Assembly (NCBI RefSeq): GCF_010500835.1 | Contig: NZ_JAAAMJ010000005.1 | Location: forward strand, 62,001-126,000 | Direction: 5' to 3' | Source of the DNA: Aurantimonas aggregata | GTDB taxonomy: Bacteria; Pseudomonadota; Alphaproteobacteria; Rhizobiales; Rhizobiaceae | Length of the DNA stretch: 64,000 bases | In this document: one piece after another, positions 51,309 to 61,970 of the stretch | How the letters are laid out: the number at the start of each line of letters is the position of its first letter | Numbering within the stretch: the first letter of the stretch is position 1 | Notes under the pieces: generated by a model | Told to the model about the DNA's origin: nothing | The model's input: only the letters and a program-made list of their open reading frames with translations | The model's database searches: none | Made by a program: the position numbers and the translations under genes

Positions 51309-51418
51309 GGCTCCGCCGCAGCTTTTGCCGGCGATATCGGGATCTGCCGGGGGTATTTCGGCAGTGCCTCAGATAAGCCGCCAAGCCATAGGCAGCTCAG
51401 ATCGGTGGCCCAGGGAGT

Positions 51419-51901
51419 ATGATCCGCGTGAACAGTACCGTCCGCCTGAAACGACCGCTCCTTGCTTCCGCCGCCTTCTCGGTCCTGCTTGTCCTCGGGG
51501 CCTGCACGACGGCCGAGGTGCTGAACCAGGGTTACATCGTCGACGAGCGGTCGCTCGAGCTGGTGCCGGTCGGCTCCAGCCGCGAGCAGGTGCTGCTGGC
51601 GCTCGGCTCGCCCTCGACCACCGCCACCTTCGATAACGAGGTCTTCTACTACATCTCGCAAAAGCGGGTCCGGCCGGTCGCGTTCATGGAGCCGCAACTG
51701 GTGGACCAGCGCGTGCTCGCCGTCTATTTCGACGGCGAGGGCCGCGTCGCCAATATCGCCAATTACGGCCTGCAGAACGGCCAGCTCTTCGACTTCATCT
51801 CGCGCACGACGCCGACCGGCGGCCGCGACGCCTCGTTCCTCGGCCAAATCCTCACCGACACGACCAGCGGCGCGCCCGGCCCGCGCCTTCCGTCGCAGTA
51901 A
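51419..51901 (+). CDS. bamE: Outer membrane assembly lipoprotein BamE (OmlA)
   Basis: A 160-residue SmpA/OmlA-family lipoprotein of the BAM complex, which inserts beta-barrel proteins in the outer membrane. The signal ends with VLGACTT, lipid on the cysteine at residue 29; then GYIVDERSLELVPVGSSREQV, LALGSPSTTATF, NEVFYYISQ and RVLAVYFDGEGRVANI. The C-terminal extension is longer than in E. coli, as usual in rhizobia. The ATG at 51419 has GGGAG very near; a GTG at 51428 has better spacing and may be the true start. Confidence 0.94.
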   Translation: MIRVNSTVRLKRPLLASAAFSVLLVLGACTTAEVLNQGYIVDERSLELVPVGSSREQVLLALGSPSTTATFDNEVFYYISQKRVRPVAFMEPQLVDQRVLAVYFDGEGRVANIANYGLQNGQLFDFISRTTPTGGRDASFLGQILTDTTSGAPGPRLPSQ

Positions 51902-51926
51902 CGCGTCTTTCAGGACAGCCAAAAAA

Positions 51927-51957
51927 GGCCCTGCGAAATCATCGCAGGGCCTTTTTT
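51927..51957. terminator. Bidirectional terminator between bamE and hppA
   Basis: GGCCCTGCGA (51927-51936), five-base loop, TCGCAGGGCC (51942-51951), six T after and six A before. Serves both convergent genes. Confidence 0.93.
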
Positions 51958-51975
51958 CTTGGGCGGAATTCGCGC

Positions 51976-54126
51976 TCAGGAGTGCGCGAGCACCGCCAGC
52001 AGCAGCAGCGCGACGATGTTGGTGATCTTGATCGCCGGGTTCACGGCGGGACCCGCGGTATCCTTGTAGGGATCGCCGACCGTGTCGCCGGTCACCGAGG
52101 CCTTGTGCGCCTCCGAGCCCTTCATGTGCCGCACGCCAGCCGAATCGACGAAGCCGTCCTCGAAGGACTTCTTGGCGTTGTCCCAGGCGCCGCCGCCCGA
52201 GGTCATCGAGATGGCGACGAACAGACCGGTGACGATGACGCCCAGCAGCATGGCGCCGACCGCTGAGAAGGCCTGGCTCTTGTCGGCGACCAGCAGCACG
52301 GCAAAATAGACCACGATCGGCGCCAGGACCGGCAGCAGCGAGGGAACGATCATCTCCTTGATCGCCGCCTTGGTCAGAAGGTCGACCGCCCTTGCGTAGT
52401 TCGGCTTCGACGTGCCGGCCATGATGCCCGGATCCTCGCGGAACTGCTTGCGTACTTCCTCGACGATGGCGCCCGCGGCCCGGCCGACGGCGGTCATCGC
52501 CATGCCGCCGAACAGGAACGGGATGAGCCCGCCGAGCAGCAGGCCGACGACGACATACGGATTGCTGAGGGCGAAGTCGGGCTGCACGTCGCGGAAATAT
52601 TCGTAGCCATTGCCGGCCTGTGCCTGTGCCACGAAGTATTGAAGGTCATAGTTATAGGCGGCGAAGAGGACCAGCGCGCCGAGGCCCGCGGATCCGATCG
52701 CATAGCCTTTGGTCACCGCCTTGGTGGTGTTGCCGACCGCATCGAGCGCATCGGTCGAGCGGCGCACGTCGGCGGGCAGGCCCGCCATCTCGGCGATGCC
52801 GCCGGCATTATCGGTCACCGGCCCGAAGGCGTCGAGGGCGATGATCATGCCGGCAATGCCCAGCATCGCCGTCACCGCGATGGCGGTCCCGTAGAGGCCG
52901 GCGAGCTGGAAGGTGGAGATGATGCCGCCGACGATGACGATGGTCGGCAGCGCGGTTGATTCCAGCGATACGGCGAGGCCCTGGATGACGTTGGTGCCGT
53001 GGCCGGTCACCGAGGCTTGGCTGATCGAGCGGACAGGCCGGAAACCGATGCCCGTGTAGAACTCGGTGATCCAGACGATAAGACCCGTCACCACGAGGCC
53101 GATGATGCCGCAGATGAACAGGTTGAGCCCGTTGATCGTCAGGCCTGCGGCCGACTGGCCGATGTCGCCGAAGCCGATCGTCGCCCAGGTGGCGATGGCC
53201 AGTCCGACGATCGACAGCAGCGTTGTCGCCCACAGGCCCTTGTAGAGGGCGCCCATGATCGAGCCGTTGGCGCCGAGGCGCACGAAGAACGTCCCGACGA
53301 TGGAGGTGACGATGCAGGCGCCGCAGATCGCCAGCGGATAGACCATGGCGCTCTCGATGATGTCCGTGCCGGCGAAGAAGATCGCCCCCAGCACCATCGT
53401 CGCCACCACGGTCACCGCGTAGGTCTCGAACAGGTCGGCCGCCATGCCGGCGCAGTCGCCGACATTATCGCCGACATTGTCGGCAATGGTCGCCGGGTTG
53501 CGCGGGTCGTCCTCGGGAATGCCCGCCTCGACCTTGCCGACGAGATCGCCGCCGACATCGGCGCCCTTGGTGAAGATGCCGCCGCCGAGCCGGGCGAAGA
53601 TCGAGATCAGCGACGCGCCGAAGCCGAGCGAGACGAGCGCGTCGATGACGGTGCGGTCGGAGGCGGCGAAGCCGAACTGGACGGTGAGCACGTAGAAATA
53701 GACGGTGACACCGAGCAGCGCGAGGCCGGCCACCAGCATGCCGGTGATCGCTCCCGACTTGAAGGCGATGCCAAGGCCCAGCGCCAGCGACCGGGATGCC
53801 GCCTGGGCAGTCCGGACGTTGGCGCGCACCGAAACGTTCATGCCGATGAAGCCGGCGAGGCCCGAGAGGATGGCGCCGATGGCAAAGCCCGTGGCGGCAT
53901 AGAGCGATAGCAGGAACCAGGTGAGCGCGAAAACCACGGCGCCGACGATGGCGATGGTGGTGTACTGGCGCGCCAGATACGCCTGCGCGCCCTCGCGAAT
54001 GGCGGCGGCGATCTCGCGCATCCGGGCGTTGCCCTGATCTGCGGAGAGAACGGAGCTGGTCGCCCATATCGCGTAGGCGATCGCCAGCAGGCCGCAAACG
54101 GCCACGACAATGAGAATTGTTGGCAT
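51976..54126 (-). CDS. hppA: H+-translocating inorganic pyrophosphatase
   Basis: A 716-residue membrane pyrophosphatase that pumps protons with the energy of PPi hydrolysis. It has about 16 membrane helices and the PPi-Mg site motifs [20 protein letters not shown] and [17 protein letters not shown], and near the C terminus [18 protein letters not shown]. The stretch [10 protein letters not shown] has lysine where potassium-dependent enzymes have alanine, so a K+-independent proton pump is expected. The order bamE-hppA next to the nusB-rib cluster is usual in rhizobia. Confidence 0.97.
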   Translation of the reverse strand: MPTILIVVAVCGLLAIAYAIWATSSVLSADQGNARMREIAAAIREGAQAYLARQYTTIAIVGAVVFALTWFLLSLYAATGFAIGAILSGLAGFIGMNVSVRANVRTAQAASRSLALGLGIAFKSGAITGMLVAGLALLGVTVYFYVLTVQFGFAASDRTVIDALVSLGFGASLISIFARLGGGIFTKGADVGGDLVGKVEAGIPEDDPRNPATIADNVGDNVGDCAGMAADLFETYAVTVVATMVLGAIFFAGTDIIESAMVYPLAICGACIVTSIVGTFFVRLGANGSIMGALYKGLWATTLLSIVGLAIATWATIGFGDIGQSAAGLTINGLNLFICGIIGLVVTGLIVWITEFYTGIGFRPVRSISQASVTGHGTNVIQGLAVSLESTALPTIVIVGGIISTFQLAGLYGTAIAVTAMLGIAGMIIALDAFGPVTDNAGGIAEMAGLPADVRRSTDALDAVGNTTKAVTKGYAIGSAGLGALVLFAAYNYDLQYFVAQAQAGNGYEYFRDVQPDFALSNPYVVVGLLLGGLIPFLFGGMAMTAVGRAAGAIVEEVRKQFREDPGIMAGTSKPNYARAVDLLTKAAIKEMIVPSLLPVLAPIVVYFAVLLVADKSQAFSAVGAMLLGVIVTGLFVAISMTSGGGAWDNAKKSFEDGFVDSAGVRHMKGSEAHKASVTGDTVGDPYKDTAGPAVNPAIKITNIVALLLLAVLAHS

Positions 54127-54271
54127 GCTGTCCCCTCACCTGTGCACCTGGCGCGGAGCGCTGGCGCATACCCTGTTCTGCCTGCCCGCGGTAGGCTCCC
54201 CCCGCCCCCGGACAGAGTGAGGCTATAGGAAGGCCGAATGCCGTCAAGCAGTCAGATAGGTGGCGCGGGAT

Positions 54272-55495
54272 TCAACCCTCGGCGGCAACCCGCCGGCCGC
54301 GTATCGCCTGCAGCGCGAGGGCGGCCAGGCAGGTCGCGACGACCGGGAAGACCACAAAGTTCATCGTCTCCCAGCCTGCCGCGACGTAGATCCGGCCCGA
54401 CAGCAACGAAGCGGCGGCGACGCAACCGAACAGCACCATGTCATGCAGGCCCTGCGTCTTGTTGCGCTCCGAAGGGCGGTAGGTCTCGGCGACCATCGCG
54501 GTCGCGCCGATGAAGCCGAAGTTCCAGCCGAGGCCGAGGAGCACGAGGCCGAGCCAGAAATTCCAGATCGCCAGCCCCGCCAGCGAGACAGCAGCGCTGG
54601 CGGCGAGCAGCAGCATGCCGGTGGCGACGATCCGGGTCTTGCCGAAGCGGGCGATCAGGCGGCCGGTGAAGAAGCTCGGGCCGAACATGGCGAGCACGTG
54701 CCACTGGATGCCTAGTACGCTGACGTCGCGCGACAGGCCGCAGCCGACCATCGCCAGCGGCGCGCCGGTCATCACGAAGCTCATCGTCGCATAGGTGCCG
54801 ACGCCGCAGAGCAGCCCGACGAGGAAGCGCGGCTGCCGGACGATTGCCGCCAAAGGGCGCGGCGGGATCGCATCGTCGACATGGTTCTCGCTCGATACGG
54901 GAGGCACCCGCAGGAAGCTGAGCACCGCGGCCCCGATCAGCCCGAGCACCGCCAGCGCGAAGAAGGCGCCGGCAAACTCCACCGGGAAGAACAGCCCGTC
55001 GGTGAAACGGACGGCCTGCGGGCCGATCACCGCGGCGAAGATGCCGCCGGCGAGCACGATCGCGATGGCACGCGGCTGATAGGTGCGCGGCGCACCGTCG
55101 GCTGCCGCAAAACGGTATTGCTGGGTGAAGGAGCCGCCGGTTCCGACCATCACCAGCGCCAGGGCGAACAGCCAGAAGCTTTGCTGGAAAAGCGCCAACG
55201 CGGCGCAGAGCGCACCGGTGGCCGTTATCAGGGACCCGGCCACGAAGCCGTGCCGGCGTCCGATCGCGCGCATCAGGGCGGCGGCAGGAATGGCGCCCAG
55301 CGCGACGCCGAGATTGTAGCCGGTGACCGGCAGCGTCGCGAAGGACTTGTCGGCCGCAAGGAGCCAGAAGCCGGCGAGGCCGCCGATGGAGATGGCGATC
55401 GGCCCGGCCGAACCGACGACCGCCTGCGCCGTTGCCAGCACCAGGGCATTGCGCCGGGCCGCATTTTCCGCGACGCCCCGCGCAATGCCCGTCAT
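54272..55495 (-). CDS. MFS transporter
   Basis: A 407-residue major facilitator with 12 predicted helices. Between helices 2 and 3 the usual motif is weak (LMRAIGRRHGFVAG); between 8 and 9 GRLIARFGKTRIVATG is its counterpart, and RPSERNKTQGLHDMVLF follows helix 10. Substrate unknown. Its ATG overlaps the nusB stop (TGATG), so it belongs to the rib-nusB operon. In many alphaproteobacteria thiL occupies the position after nusB; it is absent here. Confidence 0.9.
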   Translation of the reverse strand: MTGIARGVAENAARRNALVLATAQAVVGSAGPIAISIGGLAGFWLLAADKSFATLPVTGYNLGVALGAIPAAALMRAIGRRHGFVAGSLITATGALCAALALFQQSFWLFALALVMVGTGGSFTQQYRFAAADGAPRTYQPRAIAIVLAGGIFAAVIGPQAVRFTDGLFFPVEFAGAFFALAVLGLIGAAVLSFLRVPPVSSENHVDDAIPPRPLAAIVRQPRFLVGLLCGVGTYATMSFVMTGAPLAMVGCGLSRDVSVLGIQWHVLAMFGPSFFTGRLIARFGKTRIVATGMLLLAASAAVSLAGLAIWNFWLGLVLLGLGWNFGFIGATAMVAETYRPSERNKTQGLHDMVLFGCVAAASLLSGRIYVAAGWETMNFVVFPVVATCLAALALQAIRGRRVAAEG

Positions 55496-55986
55496 CAGTC
55501 GCGTCCCTTGCCCTCGCCCCGCTCGGACCGAGCGATGCGATCGAGAACGGCGTTGACGAGCTTGGGCTCCTCGTCGTTGTAGAAGGCCTTGGCGACGTCG
55601 ACATATTCCGAAACGATCACCGCTACCGGCACGTCCTTGCGGGCGGAAAGTTCGTAGCAGCCGGCCCGCAGGATCGCCCGCAGCGTCGTGTCGAGACGCG
55701 ACAGCGGCCAGTCGGTCGGCAGCGACGCGTGGATCAGCGGGTCGATGCTCGTCTGGGCGCGGACGACGCCCGAGACGACATCTCGGAACCAGGCGGCATC
55801 GGCATCACGATAGGTCTCGCCATCGATTTCCTGGCCGAGGCGATAGCTTTCGTATTCGGTGACCGTCTCCAGGAGACCGGTGCCGCCGACATCCATCTGG
55901 TAGAGCGCCTGCACGGCGGCGAGACGCGCCGCGCCGCGCTTGTTGGCCTGCTTGACGGAACGCGGTTGCGGGTCGGTGTCGGCCAT
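55495..55986 (-). CDS. nusB: Transcription antitermination factor NusB
   Basis: A 163-residue all-helical NusB that binds boxA RNA with S10 in rRNA antitermination. Seen: [20 protein letters not shown] at the N terminus and [40 protein letters not shown] near the C terminus. It starts five bases after the ribH stop and overlaps the MFS gene. Confidence 0.97.
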   Translation of the reverse strand: MADTDPQPRSVKQANKRGAARLAAVQALYQMDVGGTGLLETVTEYESYRLGQEIDGETYRDADAAWFRDVVSGVVRAQTSIDPLIHASLPTDWPLSRLDTTLRAILRAGCYELSARKDVPVAVIVSEYVDVAKAFYNDEEPKLVNAVLDRIARSERGEGKGRD

Positions 55987-55991
55987 CGCCC

Positions 55992-56441
55992 TTACGCCCC
56001 CAGTCGGTCGCGCAGCGCGATCATCGCCAGGGCGGTGCGGGCCGCCGCGCCGCCCTTGTCCTTGCGCTTGGGATCGGCCCGCTCGAGCGCCTGCTCCTCG
56101 TTCTCGACGGTCAGGATGCCGTTGCCGATCGCCAGGTTCTCGTCGATGGACAGGACCATCAGCGCACGAGCCGATTCCCCGGCGACGATCTCGAAATGGT
56201 AGGTCTCGCCGCGGATGACACAGCCGAGGACGACGTAGCCGTCATACTCGTTCTCGCCCTCGTCGGCGCCGGTCAGCGCGAAGCCGACGGCGGCCGGTGC
56301 CTCCAGCGCGCCGGGCACGGTGACGACCTCGTAGGTGGCGCCGACATCGTCGAGCGCGGCCTTCGCGCCCGCGAGCAGCAGATCGCCGATGTGATCGTAG
56401 AAGCGGGCCTCGACGATGAGGATGTGCGGCTTTGCGGCCAT
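55992..56441 (-). CDS. ribH: 6,7-dimethyl-8-ribityllumazine synthase
   Basis: RibH condenses the ribityl-pyrimidine with dihydroxybutanone phosphate to lumazine. The 149-residue protein has the family pattern: [53 protein letters not shown] with the catalytic histidine, and [16 protein letters not shown]. It is the last riboflavin gene of this run, 137 bases after ribE. Confidence 0.97.
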   Translation of the reverse strand: MAAKPHILIVEARFYDHIGDLLLAGAKAALDDVGATYEVVTVPGALEAPAAVGFALTGADEGENEYDGYVVLGCVIRGETYHFEIVAGESARALMVLSIDENLAIGNGILTVENEEQALERADPKRKDKGGAAARTALAMIALRDRLGA

Positions 56442-56578
56442 GATCTATTCCTTCGTGGCGAATGACGCGGCAACGCCAGCCGGGTGGACCCGCAAGGACG
56501 GTCCCGCAGCAGGTTCCGCCACCCGCCCGCGCCGGCTGATGCTTGGCTGTCCGAATGGGCCGGCGGCTGACGATCCGC

Positions 56579-57196
56579 TCACGAAGCGGCCGGGTGCGCG
56601 CCGAACAGGCGCTCCGCATAGCGCGCAATCTGGTCGACCTCAAGGTTGACGACGTCGCCGACCTGCCGATCCTTCCAGGTGGTCACGTCGAGCGAGTGCC
56701 GGATCAGCAGCACGTCGAAGCAGTCGTCCTCGACCGAATTGACCGTCAGCGACGTGCCGTCGAGGCAGACCGAGCCCTTGCGGGCGATGAAGCGCTTCTC
56801 GTCGGGGCCGGCCCGCAGCCGGAATCGCGTCGCCTCGCCTTCCGCCTCCACCGCGACGATCTCGGCGAGCCCGTCGACATGGCCGGACACGAGGTGTCCA
56901 CCGATCTCGTCGCCGATCCTCAGCGAGCGCTCGAGATTAATCGCCGTGCCCTCGTCCCACACGCCGGCAGTGGTCAGCCGCAGCGCCTCCTCCCACGCCT
57001 CGACCTCGAACCAGCGCCGGTCCTCGTCGGCCTGCGGCAGGGCGGTAACCGTCAGGCAGACGCCGGAACAGGCGATCGAGGCACCGAGCGCGATCGACGC
57101 GGTGTCGTAAGCGGTGCCGATGCGGAGCCGCCGCCCCTCGTCCAGTGTCTCGACCCGCTCGATACGCCCCACGTCGGTGATCAGTCCGGTAAACAT
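56579..57196 (-). CDS. ribE: Riboflavin synthase, alpha chain
   Basis: Riboflavin synthase dismutates two lumazines to riboflavin. The 205-residue protein has the duplicated lumazine-binding barrels: [16 protein letters not shown] with SGVCLTVTAL in the first, GHLVSGHVDGLAEIV and DGTSLTVNSVEDDCFDV in the second. Its ATG overlaps the ribD stop (TGATG). Named ribC in some genomes. Confidence 0.97.
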   Translation of the reverse strand: MFTGLITDVGRIERVETLDEGRRLRIGTAYDTASIALGASIACSGVCLTVTALPQADEDRRWFEVEAWEEALRLTTAGVWDEGTAINLERSLRIGDEIGGHLVSGHVDGLAEIVAVEAEGEATRFRLRAGPDEKRFIARKGSVCLDGTSLTVNSVEDDCFDVLLIRHSLDVTTWKDRQVGDVVNLEVDQIARYAERLFGAHPAAS

Positions 57197-58338
57197 CAGT
57201 CGTCTCTCCGCACATATTCGAACCAGCGATCCGGCCCGAAGCGATAGCTTCGCACCGGCCGGAAGCGCTGGCCGGCGATGGACGGCACGATCGGCGCGGC
57301 AACGCCGTTCGGGCCGACTTCGGTGTCGCCCTCGACCAGGATCAGCCGGTCGACGAGGTCGCTGTCCAGGAAGCTCGCCCCGGTCTCGGCGCCGCCCTCG
57401 ACGAGGATGCTCGACATGCCGACGGCACCAAGGTCCTCCAGCATTTCCGGCAGCGCGATCCGGCCGGTGTCCGGGTCGGTCTCGCAGGACAGGAACGCGA
57501 CGCCACAGGCGACGAGCGCGGCGCGGCGGGCGGGATCGGCGTCGACGAAGGTAGCGATCAGCGTCGGCGTGTCGCCGGCGGTGCGCGCCAGCGCCCGATC
57601 CGGCTCCGTGCGCAGCCGCGGGTCGAGGACGATGCGGGTCGGCGAGCGGTCGCCAAGGCCCGGCAGCCGGCAGTCGAGCCGCGGGTCGTCTTCCAGCAGC
57701 GTACCCGAGCCGACAAGGATCGCGTCGTGGCGGGCGCGCACGAGATGGGTCTGCGCATCGGCGACGGGGCCGGTGATCTTAACCTGGCCGCCGCCGCGGA
57801 TGCCGATCTTGCCGTCGCGCGAAACCGCAAGCTTGAGAGTCACTTCCGGGCGGTTCCTGCGATGCCGATTCAGGTAGCCGGACATCGTCTCCGCGGCTTC
57901 CTCGGCCATCACCCGCGGCGTCACCGACAATCCGGCGGCGCGCAGGATCGCGTGCCCCTTGCCGTCGACGCGCGGATCGGGGTCGGCCGCGGCGGACACG
58001 ACGCGCGCCACGCCCGCCGTCACCAGCGCCTCGGCGCAGGGCGGCGTGCGGCCATGATGGGCGCAGGGCTCGAGCGTCACATAGGCCGTCGCCCCGCGCG
58101 CCCGATCGCCGGCTTCCGCCAGCGCCACGGTCTCCGCATGCGGGCGACCGCCGAGCGCGGTGACGCCGCGACCGACGACGACCGGCCCGGCGCCGTCGTC
58201 GCGCACGATCAGCGTCGCAACCGAGGGATTGGTGGCGGTCCGGCCGGCGTTGCGCATGGCAAAGCGGATCGCCGCTGCCATGAAGCGGCGGTCGGTCTCG
58301 GTGGCGGCCGGGATCATCTCTTTGGAGACGGCGGTCAT
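57196..58338 (-). CDS. ribD: Bifunctional riboflavin deaminase/reductase RibD
   Basis: RibD deaminates and then reduces the pyrimidine intermediate of riboflavin synthesis. The 380-residue protein has an N-terminal zinc deaminase domain ([31 protein letters not shown]) and a C-terminal reductase domain from about 160 ([45 protein letters not shown]). The ATG overlaps the nrdR stop (ATGA). Confidence 0.97.
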   Translation of the reverse strand: MTAVSKEMIPAATETDRRFMAAAIRFAMRNAGRTATNPSVATLIVRDDGAGPVVVGRGVTALGGRPHAETVALAEAGDRARGATAYVTLEPCAHHGRTPPCAEALVTAGVARVVSAAADPDPRVDGKGHAILRAAGLSVTPRVMAEEAAETMSGYLNRHRRNRPEVTLKLAVSRDGKIGIRGGGQVKITGPVADAQTHLVRARHDAILVGSGTLLEDDPRLDCRLPGLGDRSPTRIVLDPRLRTEPDRALARTAGDTPTLIATFVDADPARRAALVACGVAFLSCETDPDTGRIALPEMLEDLGAVGMSSILVEGGAETGASFLDSDLVDRLILVEGDTEVGPNGVAAPIVPSIAGQRFRPVRSYRFGPDRWFEYVRRDD

Positions 58339-58817
58339 GCCGGCTTCGCCGGGTCCGCCGGCAACTGCGAACGCGCCAGCTCGCCGATCACCGATTCGAA
58401 GTCCTTGGCCTCGCGGAAGTCGCGATACACCGAGGCAAAGCGGACATAGGCGACGTCGTCGAGGCCCTTCAGCGCCTCCATCACCATCTCGCCGATCGTA
58501 TCGGACGGGATTTCCTGCTCGCCGGACTGCTCGAGCCGGCGCACGATGCCGGAGATCAGCCGCTCGATGCGCTCGGGATCGACCGGGCGCTTGCGCAGCG
58601 CCACCTCGACCGAACGCGCCAGCTTGTCACGGTCGAACGGCACCTTGCGGCCGGCCTTCTTCAAGACCTGCAGCTCGCGCAACTGGATTCGCTCGAAGGT
58701 GGTGAAGCGGCCGTTGCAATCCGGGCAGACGCGACGGCGCCGGATCGCCCCGCCATCCTCGGCGGGGCGCGAATCCTTCACCTGGCTGTCTTGCGAGCCG
58801 CAATAGGGGCAGCGCAT
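58335..58817 (-). CDS. nrdR: Transcriptional repressor NrdR
   Basis: A 160-residue repressor of ribonucleotide reductase genes. The N-terminal zinc ribbon has [17 protein letters not shown] and [14 protein letters not shown]; an ATP-cone follows ([20 protein letters not shown]). It is 54 bases after glyA and coupled to ribD, the usual rhizobial order. Confidence 0.97.
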   Translation of the reverse strand: MRCPYCGSQDSQVKDSRPAEDGGAIRRRRVCPDCNGRFTTFERIQLRELQVLKKAGRKVPFDRDKLARSVEVALRKRPVDPERIERLISGIVRRLEQSGEQEIPSDTIGEMVMEALKGLDDVAYVRFASVYRDFREAKDFESVIGELARSQLPADPAKPA

Positions 58818-58871
58818 GAATCCTCGCTTACTGGCCTTGCTGTGCCGCGGTGATCGACGCGCGCCGACGCG

Positions 58872-60188
58872 TCAGAGCGTCGGGTAGATCGGGAAACGGT
58901 CGGTCAGGGCGATGACCTTCGCCTTGACCCGCGCCTCGACCTCGGCATTGCCCTCTTCCGAATTCGCCGACCGCAGCCCGTCGAGCACCTCGACGATCAT
59001 CTGGGCGACTTCCCGGAATTCCTGGACACCGAAGCCGCGGCTCGTCGCTGCGGGCGTGCCGAGACGGACACCCGACGTGATGGTCGGCTTCTGCGGATCG
59101 TTGGGAACGCCGTTCTTGTTGCACGTGATGTTGGCGCGGCCGAGCGCCGTCTCCGAGTGCTTGCCCGTGAGGTTCATCGGCCGGAGGTCGACCAGCATCA
59201 GATGGGTATCGGTGCCGCCGGATACGATATCCAGCCCGCCCTCGCGCAGCGTCTCGGCCAGAACCTTGGCGTTCTCGACGACACTCTTGATGTAGGACTG
59301 GAAGGTCGGCGTCAGCGCCTCGCCGAAGGCCACGGCCTTGCCGGCGATGACGTGCATCAGCGGCCCGCCCTGAAGGCCCGGGAAGATCGCCGAATTGATC
59401 TTCTTGGCGATCGCCTCGTCGTCGGTCAGCACGATGCCGCCGCGCGGGCCGCGCAGCGTCTTGTGGGTCGTCGAGGTGACGACATGGGCGTGCGGAAACG
59501 GGCTCGGATGCTGGCCGGCGGCGACGAGGCCGGCGAAATGCGCCATGTCGACCCAGAGATAGGCACCGACCTTGTCGGCAATCGCCCGGAAACGGGCGAA
59601 GTCGATGTGGCGCGAATAGGCAGAGCCGCCGGCGACGATCACCGCCGGCTTGTGCTCGACGGCGAGCGCCTCGACCTGGTCGTAGTCGATCAGCCCGGTC
59701 TCAAGGTCGAGCCCGTACTGCACCGCGTTGAACCAGCGGCCGGAAAGATTGGGCTTGGCGCCGTGGGTCAGATGGCCGCCGGCATCGAGGCTCATGCCGA
59801 GCAGCGTGTCGCCGGGCTTGGACAGCGCCAGCAGCACCGCCTGGTTGGCCTGGCTGCCGGAGTTCGGCTGGACGTTGGCGAAGCCGCAGCCGAAGAGCTG
59901 CTTGACCCGCTCGATCGCCAGATCCTCGACGATGTCTACGAATTCGCAGCCGCCATAATAGCGCCGGCCGGGATAGCCCTCGGCGTATTTGTTGGTGAGG
60001 ACGGAGCCCTGTGCCTCGAGCACGGCCCTGGAGACGATGTTCTCCGAGGCGATCAGCTCGATCTCGTGGCGCTGCCGGGCAAGTTCCTGGCCGACGGCGC
60101 CGAAGATCGCCGGATCGCGCTCGCTGAGCGAGGCAGTGAAGAAATCGCCGAAATCATTGGCGTCACCGGTGCGGACGGCCTGGCTCAT
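58872..60188 (-). CDS. glyA: Serine hydroxymethyltransferase
   Basis: GlyA converts serine and tetrahydrofolate to glycine and methylene-THF. The 438-residue PLP enzyme has [47 protein letters not shown] and the PLP lysine in [16 protein letters not shown]. The ATG at 60188 gives the usual start; the open frame before it lacks similarity. It is separated from ldtP by a terminator, so it has its own promoter in the 178-base gap. Confidence 0.98.
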   Translation of the reverse strand: MSQAVRTGDANDFGDFFTASLSERDPAIFGAVGQELARQRHEIELIASENIVSRAVLEAQGSVLTNKYAEGYPGRRYYGGCEFVDIVEDLAIERVKQLFGCGFANVQPNSGSQANQAVLLALSKPGDTLLGMSLDAGGHLTHGAKPNLSGRWFNAVQYGLDLETGLIDYDQVEALAVEHKPAVIVAGGSAYSRHIDFARFRAIADKVGAYLWVDMAHFAGLVAAGQHPSPFPHAHVVTSTTHKTLRGPRGGIVLTDDEAIAKKINSAIFPGLQGGPLMHVIAGKAVAFGEALTPTFQSYIKSVVENAKVLAETLREGGLDIVSGGTDTHLMLVDLRPMNLTGKHSETALGRANITCNKNGVPNDPQKPTITSGVRLGTPAATSRGFGVQEFREVAQMIVEVLDGLRSANSEEGNAEVEARVKAKVIALTDRFPIYPTL

Positions 60189-60297
60189 GATCGTTTCTCC
60201 CGTTGCAGTGGCTGGTTCTGCGGGCCCACCTGCCTGTCGCGACGCCCTTAGCACAGCCGCTGACGGCGCACCAACCGCGCCAGGCGGCGGCCGCTTC

Positions 60298-60333
60298 AAA
60301 AAGCCGCGGCCGGGCGCATCGCTGCACCCGGCC
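60298..60333 (-). terminator. Terminator of the L,D-transpeptidase gene
   Basis: On the minus strand GGCCGGGTGC (60333-60324) pairs with GCGCCCGGCC (60317-60308), one G-U, followed after five bases by five U (60302-60298). Confidence 0.75.
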
Positions 60334-60366
60334 GGCATTCAGTCATTCGCGATGGCGGTCCCGCGA

Positions 60367-61710
60367 TCAGTAGCCGTCGTCGCCGCGTGCGTAGGGGTTT
60401 TCCTGCCCGGCCGCATAGGCGGTCGTCGTCAGCTCGCTCATCGCCAGCTGCTCGGCGCCATCCAGATGGTAGATGTCGTCGCGGAACTGCACCACCGTCG
60501 GATCGGTCGCCCAGGCGGAGACATAGGTGAAGTGGACCGGGATCGGGTTGGAGAGATCGATGTCCTGGCGCGTACGGGCAGCGATGATCTGCTCGATCGC
60601 CTGGCGATCCCAGCCCGGCTCGTCGCGGGCGATCCAGACGATCAGGTCGCGGACGTTCTGGACACGGACGCAGCCCGAGGATTCAAAGCGCATCAGCTCG
60701 GAGAACAGGCTCTGCTGCGGCGTGTCGTGCATGTAGACCGCATGGGCGTTCGGGAAGTTGATCTTCACCGAGCTCATCGCGTTGTTCTTGCCCGGCTCCT
60801 GGCGGAACAGGTAGCGCACGGCGTCGTCGGAGTTCCAGTTGATCGTCTCCGGCGCAATCTCCTGACCCTTGCCGTCGAAGATGTGGATGTCGTTCCGCTC
60901 CAGATAGGTCGAATCCTTCTGCATCAGCGGAATGATGTCCTTGCGGACGATCGAGGCAGGCGCGTGCCAGTACGGGTTGAGATTGAGATTGGTGATCTTC
61001 GAATCGAGAATCGGCGTCTGGCGATCGGTCTTGCCGACCACGGCCGTATGGCGCTGGACCACGCGGCCGTTCTCGACGGCCTCGATGGCGGCTGCCGGAA
61101 TGTTGACCATGACGAAGCGTGCGGCCCGCTCGCTGGCGAGCGATTCCTGCAGTCGACCGAGATTCACCTGCAGCTGGCGCAGGCGCAGATCCGCCGGCAC
61201 GTTCATCGCCTTGAAGGTGTGGGTCGCCGCGACGCCGTCGGCCGGCAGGCCGTGGCGGGCCTGGAAGCGCTTAACCGCGGCGTCGACATAGGTGTCGAAG
61301 GACGGCGAGGCGCCGGCGCTCTGCGGCAGGTCGCCGGACGCGTAAAGCCGCTGGCGCAGGGCCGTCACGGACGGCGAGGTGACGCCGAGGCGGAGCGTCT
61401 CGCCTTCCGGCACCGTCTGCCAGCCGCCCATGGAGACGAGTTCGCCATAGGCCTGCACCGCCTGCTGGGTGGCGGCGAAGGTGTTCTGCGAGAAGATCGG
61501 CGAGTTCGAGGCGACTTCGCGAACGTTCGTGCCGCGCGTGTCGAACTGGTCGTCCCAGTTGCCGCGGCTCGGTGCGCGCAGGAGATCGTTCAGCGCGTTC
61601 TGCGCGAAGGCCGCGCCGGGTAGCAGCGCCGCGCCGGCCGCTGCCGTCGCCAGGACGAACTTCCGGCGCGTCAGCCGCTTTGCGTTCGAGCCGTCGTTGG
61701 AAATCGTCAT
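60367..61710 (-). CDS. ldtP: L,D-transpeptidase (LdtP type)
   Basis: A 447-residue exported L,D-transpeptidase that should form 3-3 crosslinks or anchor proteins in peptidoglycan. A Tat-type signal (LTRRKFVLATAAAGAALL) ends near residue 36; a peptidoglycan-binding-like domain lies around 105-170 (VTALRQRLYASGD, FQARHGLPADGV); the YkuD domain follows with VVGKTDRQTPILDSKI, YMHDTPQQSLF and the catalytic cysteine in SSGCVRVQNV. It sits downstream of the LdtR-type gene on the same strand. Liberibacter and S. meliloti LdtR control such a gene. Confidence 0.93.
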   Translation of the reverse strand: MTISNDGSNAKRLTRRKFVLATAAAGAALLPGAAFAQNALNDLLRAPSRGNWDDQFDTRGTNVREVASNSPIFSQNTFAATQQAVQAYGELVSMGGWQTVPEGETLRLGVTSPSVTALRQRLYASGDLPQSAGASPSFDTYVDAAVKRFQARHGLPADGVAATHTFKAMNVPADLRLRQLQVNLGRLQESLASERAARFVMVNIPAAAIEAVENGRVVQRHTAVVGKTDRQTPILDSKITNLNLNPYWHAPASIVRKDIIPLMQKDSTYLERNDIHIFDGKGQEIAPETINWNSDDAVRYLFRQEPGKNNAMSSVKINFPNAHAVYMHDTPQQSLFSELMRFESSGCVRVQNVRDLIVWIARDEPGWDRQAIEQIIAARTRQDIDLSNPIPVHFTYVSAWATDPTVVQFRDDIYHLDGAEQLAMSELTTTAYAAGQENPYARGDDGY

Positions 61711-61749
61711 GGTAACCCCTCGTCTTGCCGCCGCCCCTGCGTGGAACCC

Positions 61750-61782
61750 GCCCGCGGGTGGCCTCCAGGCTCCCCCGCGGGC
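61750..61782 (-). promoter_or_regulatory. GC-rich leader hairpin upstream of ldtP
   Basis: GCCCGCGGG (61750-61758) and CCCGCGGGC (61774-61782) are a perfect nine-pair inverted repeat with an inner GCCT/AGGC. It lies 40 bases before the ldtP start, in the 260-base gap after ldtR. It could end read-through from ldtR, shape the ldtP leader, or be an operator. Confidence 0.4.
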
Positions 61783-61970
61783 GCATGAGGCCGCACCTCG
61801 TACCCCGCCTGCGTGACCAAAGGGTAAGGCACCGCAATATGGCCAAAGCGTGAAGCGATGCCCCTGATCTACAACGGTTACCGGTAGTCAGATGCGCTGC
61901 GGACGCGCGAATGCCCCGCCGACCCTTTCGGGAGCCGCGGAGCCTTCACGCAGACGTGTGGGGCGGACGA

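Noticed and set aside
56442-56578. FMN riboswitch in the ribE-ribH gap
   Set aside because: The gap lacks the AGGGCGGG-type core and lies inside the operon; no RFN-like fold seen.
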